Below, in pieces: positions 24,472 through 32,050 of a DNA stretch of 32,796 nucleotides (positions are counted from its first letter, which is position 1; each line of letters opens with the position of its first letter). Source of the stretch: Actinomycetes bacterium (lineage in GTDB: Bacteria; Actinomycetota; Actinomycetes; S36-B12); assembly GCA_024641635.1 (NCBI GenBank), contig JAHECS010000006.1, forward strand, positions 87,968-120,763. Reading direction: 5' to 3'. A program made the position numbers and the translations under genes. The notes below the pieces were generated by a model. The model made no database searches, was not told the origin of the DNA, and saw only the letters and a list, made by a program, of their open reading frames with translations.

Positions 24472-25110
24472 TCACACCACCCCGCGACCGGCCGCCCACC
24501 TGGCCAGCTCGCGTCGATCCGACAGCTGCAGCTTCCGGAGCACCGCCGAGACGTGCGTCTCCACGGTCTTGATGCTCAGGACAAGCTCGCTGGCCACCTC
24601 CTTGTAGGTGTACCCGCGGGCGATGAGCCGCATGACCTCCAGCTCCCGGGGGGTGAGCCGGTCGAGCTCGTCGTCCTGCTCTGCGGGGGCACCGGAGAAC
24701 GCGTCGAGGACGAAGCCGGCCAGTCGCGGCGAGAAGACCGCATCCCCGTCGGCGATCCGATGGACCGCCTCGCGCAGCTCGGGGCCGCTGATCGCCTTCG
24801 TGACGTAGCCGCGGGCACCTCCGCGGACGGTGGCGACGACGTCCTCGGGTGCATCGCTGACGCTGAGGGCGAGGAACTTCGTATCGGGCACGACCGGGAG
24901 GCAGGCGTCGAGCACGGCACGGGCGTCGCCGCCGGGAAGGTGCACGTCGAGCAGGACCACATCGGGTGAGGTGCGCGTGATCACGGCGACCGCGTCAGAC
25001 ACGTCGGCGGCCTCCCCCACGATGTCGAATCCATCTCCGAGTTCGGCTCGGACTCCCGCGCGCACCATCGCGTGGTCGTCGACGAGGACGAGGCGCAGCT
25101 TCTCGGTCAT
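24472..25110 (-). CDS. NarL/LuxR-type response regulator
   Basis: A 212-aa two-component response regulator. Receiver domain at residues about 5-120: acidic pair DDH at 11-13, phosphoacceptor Asp in VVLLDVHLPGG (about 50-60), conserved Thr/Ser region LALSVS, and Lys in YVTKAIS (about 101-107). LuxR-type helix-turn-helix at about 148-205: LTPRELEVMRLIARGYTYKE, then SIKTVETHVSAVLRKL. It overlaps the kinase gene by ATGA, so the pair forms one two-component system. The best candidate targets are the two 17-bp palindromes found upstream of the kinase and of the PspC/LiaF-like gene. Confidence 0.93.
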   Translation of the reverse strand: MTEKLRLVLVDDHAMVRAGVRAELGDGFDIVGEAADVSDAVAVITRTSPDVVLLDVHLPGGDARAVLDACLPVVPDTKFLALSVSDAPEDVVATVRGGARGYVTKAISGPELREAVHRIADGDAVFSPRLAGFVLDAFSGAPAEQDDELDRLTPRELEVMRLIARGYTYKEVASELVLSIKTVETHVSAVLRKLQLSDRRELARWAAGRGVV

Positions 25111-26327
25111 GAGCCCTCCTGGGATGCGCGGGGCATGGCAAGTCGCACCTCGGTCCCGGTGCCCGGGGCGCTTCGCACGGTCGCGGTGCCGCCATTGCGC
25201 TCCATGCGCCCGATGAGGGACTCGCGCACCCCGTGCCGGTCATCCGGCACCTCGTCGAGAACGAAACCGTTTCCGCGGTCGCGGATGAACACGTCCGCCT
25301 GACTGTCGTTGATCTCGGCGTACACGGACACGTGACCTCCACCGTGCTTGGCGGCGTTCACCATGGCCTCGCGGGCAGCCGCGACGACTGCTCCGAGCTG
25401 GGCGTCGAGGGCCGCGTCGCCGACGGTGACGACGTCGAACGAGGCGTCGTAGTCCGACTCGACGGTCGCCGCGTCGCGCTCGAGCGCTGCCGCGAAGGTG
25501 CGATCCGGGTCGCCTGTCGGCGCATAGAGCCACGAGCGCAGGTTTCGCTCCTCCGTGCGGGCCAGCCGGGCCACCTCCGCGGGTTCGGAGCTGTATCTCT
25601 GGATGAGGGTGAGGGTCTGAAGCACGGAGTCGTGGACGTGGGCCGCGATCTCGGCCCGCTCCTCGGAGCGGATGAGGGCGCGACGCTGCTCGCTCGCCTC
25701 ACGCCAGGCCCGGTACATCCACGGGAAGATGACGAGGGCGACCCCGCCGAGCAGGAGCAGCGCCACGGCCATGCCCTGCGCCGCCTCGGCCAGGCTCGTC
25801 CGACTGGCGACGAGGGCGACCAGCGCAAGCGCGACGAGCGCGATCCCGATGACGATGCGCCACCGCCCGGCCTCTGCCGTGGTGCCAGCAGTGCGCTTGG
25901 CCGCCCTGCCGGCCGCCGCGGACCACGTATCGCGCTGCTCGTCGTCGGTCTGTCGCCAGATCAGGGCGGCCCCGAACACTGCGACGAGGACGGGGATGAC
26001 CGCGCCGCCGAGGACGTTCACGCCGAGCGCTGCCAGCAGCAGCCCGATGCCGACGACGACCGCGGCCAGCGCCAGGAGGCGGGCCGTATCGGAGGTGCGG
26101 GCAGCCGTCGTCTCCTCGTCCGAGCCCTGCGGGTCGAGCGGGAGAACAGCCCAGAAGGCGGCGTACAGCACGATCCCGATCCCCCCGGCGAAGGCCAGGA
26201 GAACGAGGGCGACGCGCACGACCCACACGGGGAGTCCCATGTTCCGGGCCAGGCCCGAAGCCACCCCGGCGACGACCCGCCCGCGCACGGGGCGCATCGC
26301 CCTCGCCGTCGGAATCGTCTGGCTCAC
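25107..26327 (-). CDS. PspC-domain sensor histidine kinase
   Basis: A 406-aa membrane kinase. The N-terminal PspC domain (PVRGRVVAGVASGLARNMGL, then helix VRVALVLLAFAGGIGIVLYA) is followed by more membrane segments at about 75-130 and 155-205, then a HisKA_3-type dimerisation region with the phosphoacceptor His in IAAHVHDSVLQTLTLIQRYS and an ATPase domain with AREAMVNAAKHGG (N box) and FIRDRGNGFVLDEV (G box). This is the PspC/LiaS-like class found in actinobacteria, where PspC links envelope stress to signalling. Start is GTG at 26327; the ATG at 26363 would place the start inside a 17-bp palindromic operator, so the downstream GTG is preferred. Overlaps its response regulator by ATGA. Confidence 0.9.
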   Translation of the reverse strand: MSQTIPTARAMRPVRGRVVAGVASGLARNMGLPVWVVRVALVLLAFAGGIGIVLYAAFWAVLPLDPQGSDEETTAARTSDTARLLALAAVVVGIGLLLAALGVNVLGGAVIPVLVAVFGAALIWRQTDDEQRDTWSAAAGRAAKRTAGTTAEAGRWRIVIGIALVALALVALVASRTSLAEAAQGMAVALLLLGGVALVIFPWMYRAWREASEQRRALIRSEERAEIAAHVHDSVLQTLTLIQRYSSEPAEVARLARTEERNLRSWLYAPTGDPDRTFAAALERDAATVESDYDASFDVVTVGDAALDAQLGAVVAAAREAMVNAAKHGGGHVSVYAEINDSQADVFIRDRGNGFVLDEVPDDRHGVRESLIGRMERNGGTATVRSAPGTGTEVRLAMPRASQEGS

Positions 26328-26362
26328 CCCTGCATCCTCTCCTGTGCAGGTCGCCCGTGGCA

Positions 26363-26379
26363 TCAGGGTCGAACCCTGA
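26363..26379. promoter_or_regulatory. 17-bp palindromic operator at PspC kinase promoter
   Basis: TCAGGGT-CGA-ACCCTGA is a perfect 7-bp inverted repeat with a 3-bp centre, 36 bases upstream of the kinase GTG. A closely matching element occurs upstream of the separate PspC/LiaF-like gene (27693-27709). Flanking GGCATC/GATGCC bases extend the dyad with a 2-base bulge. Confidence 0.6.
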
Positions 26380-26423
26380 GATGCCCCCGAGATCGCAAGG
26401 AAGCCGGCAGTTGCCCATGTCGC

Positions 26424-27473
26424 CTACCTCCGGCGCGGATCCTGCCGGGTGCGGCCCTTCCCCTCCTTGATGATCGCCGCCCAGCGCTTGCGCTCCTCGG
26501 ACATCAGGCGCGCATCGCGACGTCGCGCCAGCCAGGCGAGCTCCCGCTGCAGCGACCGCCAGCTGGACAGGCGGGCCGAGACCTGTTCGTCCTCCGCCGC
26601 CGCTGCCAGCACCGCACAGTCCGGCTCGTGCTCGTGGGTGCAGTCGGAGAACCGGCAGCGCTGCGCCAACGCGTCGATCTCCGGGAACGCCTCCCCCAAC
26701 GCCGCGTCGTCCGCCCAGGGCGCGAACTCGCGCATGCCCGGCGTGTCGAGGAGCACCCCGATCCCCGGCAGCGGGATGAGGTAGCGGGACGTCGTGGTGT
26801 GCCGGCCCCTGCCGTCCGAGCGGATGCCCTGCGTCATCAGCACCTCCTCCCCCGCGAGGGCGTTGACCAGGGTGCTCTTGCCCACCCCGGACGGGCCGAT
26901 GAGGGCGAGCGTGATTCCGTCACCGAGCACGGCACGGAGGCGGTCGAGTCCCGCTCCGGTGGCCGACGACACGCGGACGACGTCAACGCCCACGCATACC
27001 GCGTCGATGTGAGCGGCGAGCCCGTCTGCCCCGTCGATGTCGCACTTGGTGATGATGACGATCGGCGTAGCCCCGCTGGCCCACACGGCGGTGAGCTCAC
27101 GCTCGATGCGCCGGGAGTTGGCGTCGTCGACAGGGGTGCAGATGCCGACGAGGTCGACGTTGGCCGCGATGACCTGCCTCTCGCTTCGACCACCCGCCTC
27201 GGCACGCGCGAGCTCGCTGCGCCGAGGAAGCACGGCCTCGATGAAGCACACGGGACCGTCGCCCCCGCTGATCGTCACCCAGTCGCCCGTGACCGGTGTC
27301 GGTTCGAGAGAGCGCGATCGGGCATGCAGGACCACCTCCGTCGCGCCGTCGTGGCCGTGCCAGATGCCCGGTCCTTGCTGGGTGATGCGCGCCACGCGCA
27401 GGTGCGATCCGTCCGGCGGCCCGGCCATGTCGGGCCGCCAGCCGAGGTCGTGCAGGGATGGGGTGTGGGACAC
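26424..27473 (-). CDS. rsgA: ribosome small subunit-dependent GTPase A
   Basis: Late 30S ribosome assembly GTPase (RsgA/YjeQ), 349 aa. It is circularly permuted, as the family is: an OB-fold region (about 20-110), then G4 IITKCDID (about 140-147), G1 GPSGVGKSTLVNAL (about 193-206), G2 region GRGRHTTTSRYL and G3 LLDTPGMREF (about 243-252). The C-terminal zinc site CRFSDCTHEHEPDC (about 275-288) is complete. Start is a GTG with CGGAG six bases upstream. The gene diverges from the PspC/LiaF-like gene across a 270-bp gap that also contains a promoter and tiny ORF on the same strand. Confidence 0.95.
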   Translation of the reverse strand: MSHTPSLHDLGWRPDMAGPPDGSHLRVARITQQGPGIWHGHDGATEVVLHARSRSLEPTPVTGDWVTISGGDGPVCFIEAVLPRRSELARAEAGGRSERQVIAANVDLVGICTPVDDANSRRIERELTAVWASGATPIVIITKCDIDGADGLAAHIDAVCVGVDVVRVSSATGAGLDRLRAVLGDGITLALIGPSGVGKSTLVNALAGEEVLMTQGIRSDGRGRHTTTSRYLIPLPGIGVLLDTPGMREFAPWADDAALGEAFPEIDALAQRCRFSDCTHEHEPDCAVLAAAAEDEQVSARLSSWRSLQRELAWLARRRDARLMSEERKRWAAIIKEGKGRTRQDPRRR

Positions 27474-27560
27474 GATGAACTCCGACGACGGGCCGCGGCT
27501 GTCGCGGCTGGCTGAGGTGACGGACGGGGTCCGCGACCGCTCAGGCCTCGAGAGGTCCAG

Positions 27561-27596
27561 TCAGCGCACGCGGACGAGGAGGCGGGACGCAGCCAT
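27561..27596 (-). CDS. 11-codon leader-like ORF upstream of rsgA
   Basis: On the rsgA strand an ATG at 27596 is preceded by AAGGAG (27604-27609) at 7-base spacing and encodes MAASRLLVRVR before TGA. A TATGAT at 27629-27634 is a near-consensus -10 box placed so that transcription would begin near 27622. The ORF ends 88 bases before the rsgA start. A leader peptide with attenuation-like control is possible; it may also be chance. Confidence 0.35.
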   Translation of the reverse strand: MAASRLLVRVR

Positions 27597-27628
27597 GAAA
27601 CGTCTCCTTCCCGTGTCGCAACACACCG

Positions 27629-27634
27629 ATCATA
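27629..27634 (-). promoter_or_regulatory. candidate -10 box for rsgA transcript
   Basis: TATGAT on the minus strand, one mismatch from TATAAT, about 33 bases upstream of the tiny ORF and 156 bases upstream of rsgA. No clear TTGACA-like -35 is seen at 16-18 bases. Confidence 0.4.
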
Positions 27635-27680
27635 GGTCGACTCGCCCGCAGTTGGGCGGTCCGCGGACCTCGGGGTGAAG

Positions 27681-27709
27681 ATCAGGGATGAATCAGGGTT
27701 GTTCCCCGA
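27681..27709. promoter_or_regulatory. operator region upstream of PspC/LiaF-like gene
   Basis: ATCAGGG occurs twice, at 27681-27687 and 27692-27698, spaced 11 bp. The second copy is part of TCAGGGTTGTTCCCCGA (27693-27709), an imperfect 17-bp dyad that matches the kinase operator at 13 of 17 positions. It lies 36-64 bases upstream of the ATG at 27745. Confidence 0.55.
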
Positions 27710-27744
27710 TGCGGTGGGACACTGGCGGGGAGGACGGTTGAGTC

Positions 27745-29031
27745 ATGACAACGAACACCGATTACGCAGCCCCTCCCCCGCTGCCACCTGCCCCCCGTCC
27801 ACCGCTGCGCCGCAGCCAGTCCGACAAGGTGATCGCCGGCGTGGCCGGCGGCTTCGCCCGCTGGCTCGGCATCGACCCTGTGATCGTCCGGGTCGTGCTC
27901 GTCGTGCTCGCCATCTTCGGCGGGTCCGGCCTGCTCCTGTACTTCATCGGCTGGCTGTTCATCCCCATGGAGGGTGCGTCGGCGAGCTCCGCCGACGAGT
28001 TCCTGGAGAAGTCGCGCCAGCCCGGATCGTCGGCCAGGACATGGCTGATCATCATCGGCGTCATCGTCGCCGTGATCCTCTTCCTCAACGTCATGGGCTC
28101 CGCCTTCGGCGGCTGGGGCGGCGGCTCCGTCCTGCTCCTCCTCGCCGTCGGCGCCCTCGTCCTCTACCTGGTGAACCGGCAGCCCGGCCCCGTTGCCGCG
28201 GCGCCCGGGACGAGCACCGCTCAGGCGCCAGCGAACGCCGGCGTTCCCGGGGCCCTCGCCGCCACAGGTGACGGGTCGGCGCTCTCGACCACGACCACGC
28301 CGCCTCCCCCGCCCACGCCCTACGCCTACGGCGGGGCCGGGCAGTACCCCGGATATGCCGCGCCCCAGCCGACCCCGATCCCGCCGCAGCCCCCGAGGCC
28401 GCGGTCGTACCTCGGCCTCGTGACGCTCAGCATCGCGGTGATCGTGACCGGCATCCTTGCCTCGCTCGCCGTGACCGGGCTCGTCGACCTGCCGCCGGTG
28501 GTCATTCCTGCGGTCGCCCTCGCCATCCTCGGCGCCGGCATCCTCGTGGGCGCCATCGCCGGTCGGGCACGCTGGCTGCTGTGGATCGCCATCCCCACCC
28601 TGTTCGTGACGCTCATGGTGTCGTTCATCCCCGCGAACTTCGGGGACAACCTCGGCGCCAACCTGCGTGCGGGCATCGGCGAGCGGTCCTGGACGCCAAC
28701 GACCGTCGACGAGGCAGCGCTCGCGCACGACCTCGGAGTCGGATCGGCCCGCCTGGACCTCAGCGACCTGCAGATCCCGGCCGGAACGACGACCGTCCCC
28801 GTGGACGCCACCGTCGGGCTGGGAGAGCTGATCGTCACGGTCCCCGATGACGTGCGTGTCATCGTGGACGCCAGCGTCGGCACCGGCGACCTCACCGTCG
28901 ACGGCGTGTCCGTCGGCAGAGGTCCAAGCCCGTCGATCGACGTCGAGCTCCCCGGCGGACCCGCGACCGGGCCCGTCATCGACCTGACCCTTCACACCAA
29001 CGTCGGATCACTGGAGGTGTCCCGTGCGTAG
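27745..29031 (+). CDS. PspC/LiaF-like envelope-stress membrane protein
   Basis: A 428-aa protein. After a Pro-rich start comes a PspC domain (PLRRSQSDKVIAGVAGGFAR, WLGIDPVIVRVVLVVLAIFG), further membrane helices at about 97-150, a Pro/Ala/Tyr-rich cytoplasmic linker (about 155-220), four more helices (about 225-305) and a C-terminal soluble beta region (about 325-428) rich in V/T/G/D with the pattern VDATVGLGELIVTVP / VDASVGTGDLTVDGV, which resembles the LiaF/YvqF toastrack domain. LiaF-type proteins restrain a LiaSR-like system, so this is a likely partner of the nearby PspC kinase and regulator. Start ATG has GGGAGGA upstream with a rather long spacing. Its last 8 bases overlap the following small gene. 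Confidence 0.85.
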   Translation: MTTNTDYAAPPPLPPAPRPPLRRSQSDKVIAGVAGGFARWLGIDPVIVRVVLVVLAIFGGSGLLLYFIGWLFIPMEGASASSADEFLEKSRQPGSSARTWLIIIGVIVAVILFLNVMGSAFGGWGGGSVLLLLAVGALVLYLVNRQPGPVAAAPGTSTAQAPANAGVPGALAATGDGSALSTTTTPPPPPTPYAYGGAGQYPGYAAPQPTPIPPQPPRPRSYLGLVTLSIAVIVTGILASLAVTGLVDLPPVVIPAVALAILGAGILVGAIAGRARWLLWIAIPTLFVTLMVSFIPANFGDNLGANLRAGIGERSWTPTTVDEAALAHDLGVGSARLDLSDLQIPAGTTTVPVDATVGLGELIVTVPDDVRVIVDASVGTGDLTVDGVSVGRGPSPSIDVELPGGPATGPVIDLTLHTNVGSLEVSRA

Positions 29032-29242
29032 GCATCCACTCGACCTGTTCTCGCTCATCTCAGGGCTGCTCGTCCTCGGTTTCGCGTTCGCGTACCTCGT
29101 CGGCGCATACACCGACTACCGACTCGATGCGCGGCTGGCGTTCCCGCTCCTGCTCGTCGGGCTCGGGGCAGCCGGTCTCGCCGGGGCGCTTGTCGCCCAG
29201 CGGCGTTCGGATCGTGCGCTCGAGGAACCTCGCGAAGGGTAG
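29024..29242 (+). CDS. small two-helix membrane protein
   Basis: A 72-aa protein with helices LFSLISGLLVLGFAFAYLVG (about residues 9-28) and FPLLLVGLGAAGLAGALVAQ (about 41-60) and a charged C terminus. It starts with GTG inside the last codons of the PspC/LiaF-like gene (8-base overlap), so the two are almost certainly co-translated. It probably works with that protein in the membrane; no known family is assigned. Confidence 0.75.
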   Translation: MRRHPLDLFSLISGLLVLGFAFAYLVGAYTDYRLDARLAFPLLLVGLGAAGLAGALVAQRRSDRALEEPREG

Positions 29243-29278
29243 GCACCCAACCCGCCCCACCCGGCACCACCCGCCCAC

Positions 29279-29327
29279 CTTGAGGTTGGCGCCTCGAATC
29301 CCCCGGATTCCCGGCGCCAACCTCAAG
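29279..29327. terminator. strong composite hairpin between convergent genes
   Basis: Outer perfect 15-bp arms CTTGAGGTTGGCGCC (29279-29293) and GGCGCCAACCTCAAG (29313-29327) enclose an inner perfect stem GAATCC-CCC-GGATTC (29296-29310), giving 21 paired bases with one 2x2 internal loop. It lies between the convergent small membrane gene and lipoprotein gene and probably terminates both. Flanking CCCACC/GGTGGG bases could lengthen it. Confidence 0.7.
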
Positions 29328-29367
29328 CTCGTGGTGGGCTGGATCGGCGGGTGCGCGTCATGCACCC

Positions 29368-29958
29368 CTAGTAGGAGACGGTGCCGCCGCTCCACCGGCT
29401 CTCGAAGGACCATGGCACGAAGGGATCGGCCTCGTCCGTCGGATTCGCCACTCCCACCCAGGTCACGGTGCCGCTGGCGTTCTCAAACTGCCCCGTGCTC
29501 TCGCACCCGACATCGTTGAGCAGATAGCACTGACCCTGCGTCGTCGTCGGCAGGAAGGTCACCTGCGTGGGGTCTCCGGCGCCGCCCGCATCTCCCCCAC
29601 CGGTGTACTCGCCGAACAGGACGTCGCCGCCTTCGGTCACGAACGCGATCTGGCCGGACTGGGGACCTTGCGGCGAGTTGCAGTGCGCCGTCTCAACGCG
29701 AACCGCGCCGAGCTCGACATCTGTCCCATCGGAACTCGTGTACGTCGTCACCTTGTAGTAGTCCTCGACGTCCTGGTCCTCATTGCACGCCTTGGCGTTC
29801 ACAAGCCCGTCGTGGTTGCCCTCGCCGCCGAACTGAGCTGTGCCCGTCGTCGAGCCTTCGAAGGGATGGGCTGTGGGTCCCGTCGAGGCGCACCCTCCCG
29901 CTCCGAGCGCGAGGAACGCCGCCACCGTTGCCGCCAACAGGATTCGATGTGATCTCAT
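29368..29958 (-). CDS. secreted lipoprotein of unknown function
   Basis: A 196-aa lipoprotein. Signal peptide MRSHRILLAATVAAFLALGA leads to the lipobox LGAGGC (Cys about residue 22), then a Ser/Thr/Gly linker and a beta-rich domain with four Cys (NAKACNED, ETAHCNSP, QGQCYLLN, VGCESTG), which could form two disulphides, and Gly-Gly-Asp runs. Start is ATG at 29958, with GGAGGTCG upstream; the open frame extends to 30090 without a signal-like start. No homologous function recognised. Divergent from the next secreted protein gene across 226 bases in which I see no further gene. Confidence 0.8.
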   Translation of the reverse strand: MRSHRILLAATVAAFLALGAGGCASTGPTAHPFEGSTTGTAQFGGEGNHDGLVNAKACNEDQDVEDYYKVTTYTSSDGTDVELGAVRVETAHCNSPQGPQSGQIAFVTEGGDVLFGEYTGGGDAGGAGDPTQVTFLPTTTQGQCYLLNDVGCESTGQFENASGTVTWVGVANPTDEADPFVPWSFESRWSGGTVSY

Positions 29959-30184
29959 GATCGACCTCCCGCCTCCCCCGACGGGCCGCAGCAACGCCCG
30001 TGGGCTGCTCGGTCGACGGCGCACAACCCTTGCCCGCCGCCCCGCATGGCGACACGCTCGAGAGCGGTTCGTCTTCAGGCTAACCCGCACGCAACCCGCT
30101 CAGTAGGGCCGTTCTGCTCATGACGGTTCGCTGGGCGTGGTGGCGAACGGACGCCCCGCCGACGAACCCTCCTGACCAGTTGCC

Positions 30185-30850
30185 ATGCGAGGTAGGTTGC
30201 CGAGTGTGCGGATCCCACCCACATCGAAGCGGCGGCCGGCTCGACGCTCGACGACCCGGCGGATCCTTGCCGCCTCAGTGCTGGCCGTCCTGGCGCTCAG
30301 CACCGTGGGGACGCCACCGGCGACGGCCGCCCCCGGCCTGAACCCGTCCGTCGTTCATCCCGCCGAGGTCGGCACGTCTCTTGGCCCGAGGCTCCTCGAT
30401 CTGAGCAGGGGTGCCTCGCCCTCGACGGACGCCGCGGCGGCCAGCTCCGAGGCTCGTCGGCTGCGGCGACAGGTGGCTGCTCTGCTGCAGGGCTACCTCG
30501 ACGACTACGGCGACCGATTCACCCCCGCGGAGATCACGGAGCTGCTCGCATACAAGGCGAACGCCGATCGACAGCTGGCGGGTGTCGTCGTCACGACCAA
30601 GCGGCTGAAGCGACTGATCGCGATCGGAGCACCCAAGGCAACGACCCGCTCGGCCGGCCGAGCCGCCCAGACCTCATGGCGCCGGGCGCGCACCACGGCT
30701 GACGCGACGTGGGAGGGGGCACGACGCATCATGGAGCCGAGGCTGTCGCTCTTCGAGCAGATCGGCGCCCTGAGGGACTACAACGCGACGAGCGGTCGCT
30801 TCGACGATCTTGGCGCGACGATCAGCGCCGTCGTGAAGGCGACCGGCTGA
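30185..30850 (+). CDS. secreted hypothetical helical protein
   Basis: A 221-aa protein with an Arg-rich start, a hydrophobic stretch RRILAASVLAVLALSTVG (about 25-42) and a probable signal peptidase site after PPATAA (about residue 48). The mature part is helical and Arg/Ala-rich (EARRLRRQVAALLQGYLDDY, then ELLAYKANADRQLAGVVV and SAGRAAQTSWRRARTTADAT), ending in a basic, Gly-poor tail. No domain recognised. Alternative start: GTG at 30206. Downstream 42 bases separate it from the DUF1905 gene on the same strand. Confidence 0.65.
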   Translation: MRGRLPSVRIPPTSKRRPARRSTTRRILAASVLAVLALSTVGTPPATAAPGLNPSVVHPAEVGTSLGPRLLDLSRGASPSTDAAAASSEARRLRRQVAALLQGYLDDYGDRFTPAEITELLAYKANADRQLAGVVVTTKRLKRLIAIGAPKATTRSAGRAAQTSWRRARTTADATWEGARRIMEPRLSLFEQIGALRDYNATSGRFDDLGATISAVVKATG

Positions 30851-30891
30851 CGGTCTCCGCCCGCGGCGCGCGGCCGCGGCATGATGCCGCC

Positions 30892-31182
30892 ATGGAGTTC
30901 ACCTTCGAGGCCCCTCTGTGGCGGTGGGAGGGTCCGTCGTCCTGGCACTTCGTGTCGCTCCCCGAGCAGGTCGCCGACGAGATCGAGGACGCGCCACTCG
31001 ACCGCCGCGGATTCGGGTCGCTCCGGGTCCAGGTAGCCGTAGGCGCGAGCACCTGGTCGACGTCGATCTTCCCGGACAAGTCCCGGGGCACCTTCCTCCT
31101 GCCGATGAAGAAGCAGGTCCGTGACCGTGAGGGGCTCGTCGAGGGCGACCTCGTGCCCATCACCCTCACGCTGGCGGAGTAG
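30892..31182 (+). CDS. DUF1905 domain protein
   Basis: A 96-aa protein, MEFTFEAPLWRWEGPSSWHF onward. The F.A.LW.W.G...W.F..LP beginning, the RRGFGSLRVQVAVGASTWST middle and the SIFPDKSRGTFLLPMKKQVR segment are hallmarks of DUF1905, a small beta-barrel family of unknown function often paired with a YdeI-like domain. Start is the ATG at 30892; the frame is open to 30709 inside the preceding gene. Convergent with the next gene. Confidence 0.88.
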   Translation: MEFTFEAPLWRWEGPSSWHFVSLPEQVADEIEDAPLDRRGFGSLRVQVAVGASTWSTSIFPDKSRGTFLLPMKKQVRDREGLVEGDLVPITLTLAE

Positions 31183-31183
31183 C

Positions 31184-31204
31184 GGTCAGCCGCGTCGGCC
31201 GACC
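31184..31204. terminator. hairpin terminator between convergent genes
   Basis: GGTCAGCCG (31184-31192) pairs with CGGCCGACC (31196-31204) at 8 of 9 positions around a 3-base loop, directly after the DUF1905 stop and 22 bases from the stop of the convergent secreted-protein gene. Confidence 0.55.
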
Positions 31205-31226
31205 ATGACCCGTCGGGGGGCGCTCG

Positions 31227-31832
31227 CTAGCCCTGCCGGTTCTGGTTGCCCTGGTCGCCCCTCTTGCCCTTCTTCCCGAACTGGCCGTACTTGCCATAGC
31301 CGGGCGGCTTGAGCAGCGACGCGGGCACCGCTGCTGGGGCGAACGCACTCGTCACGGAGGCGACGTAGGCAACCCGCTGCGCCTCGAGACCGGCGCGCGC
31401 CGTGGTCTTGGCGTCGACGAACTTCGGCAGGGCCGCGGCGCGAGCCGCCGTGCGCGCTGCTGTGTAGGTTGCCTTGGCCGCCTCAAATGCCGCCCGCGCG
31501 GCTGTCGTGTCGCCGCCACTGGCCGCTGTCACGGCGAGGGCATCCTTCGCGATCGCCAGCGCGAGCGCCGACGGCTCGGTGGCATCGACGATCCCCGCTC
31601 GGATCCCGGCGACGGTCGTCCGGTACGCCTTGGTGATCGCAGAAGCGTTCGTCAGGTATGTGGACCGCGCGGCCAGCACGAGTCCCCGCTGATTGTCCGT
31701 CATCGAGATGGTGGTGCTGGTCCTGTCCCGTGTTGGAGAGCCATGATCGTGGGCCGAGGCCATGCCGATGGGTGCCAACGTCAGCGCAAGGGTCGCGGCG
31801 GTGGCCACAGCGAGCCGACTGAGGGTCTTCAC
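31227..31832 (-). CDS. secreted Ala-rich protein with Gly/Lys tail
   Basis: A 201-aa protein. Signal peptide VKTLSRLAVATAATLALTLA, with a likely cut after GMASA (about residue 29), leaves a mature part starting HDHGSPT. The core (about 45-165) is Ala/Thr-rich and helical, with repeated AxxAF/AYxxARxxAR-like units (AARAAFEAAKATYTAARTAA). The last ~22 residues are GYGKYGQFGKKGKRGDQGNQ followed by NRQG, a Gly/Lys/Gln-rich low-complexity tail. Start GTG at 31832 has GGAG about 8 bases upstream; the frame is open to 32072. Function unknown; the basic tail could bind an anionic surface polymer or DNA. Confidence 0.7.
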   Translation of the reverse strand: MKTLSRLAVATAATLALTLAPIGMASAHDHGSPTRDRTSTTISMTDNQRGLVLAARSTYLTNASAITKAYRTTVAGIRAGIVDATEPSALALAIAKDALAVTAASGGDTTAARAAFEAAKATYTAARTAARAAALPKFVDAKTTARAGLEAQRVAYVASVTSAFAPAAVPASLLKPPGYGKYGQFGKKGKRGDQGNQNRQG

Positions 31833-32050
31833 GGTGATGTCTCCGTCCTCCGAGGATTCGTCACCTCCACCATCGGTGTTCAACCGGGCCCGGTCAAGTT
31901 CCGCGCAGAGGACGGGGGCGCTCGCCAGCATCGACGCGGGGGCGATGACGCAAGGGACGACGCTGCACCACAGCGAGTCTTGACAGGCCCGCCACCCGGG
32001 AGGACGGTCGGCCGAAACGGCGAACCACGCCGCGCGATAGGAGGAGGACC

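Noticed and set aside
25233-27515. 760-aa plus-strand open frame antisense to the kinase and rsgA
   Set aside because: Arg/Asp/Gly-rich shadow frame produced by high GC; no domain, while the minus strand encodes intact RsgA and PspC kinase.
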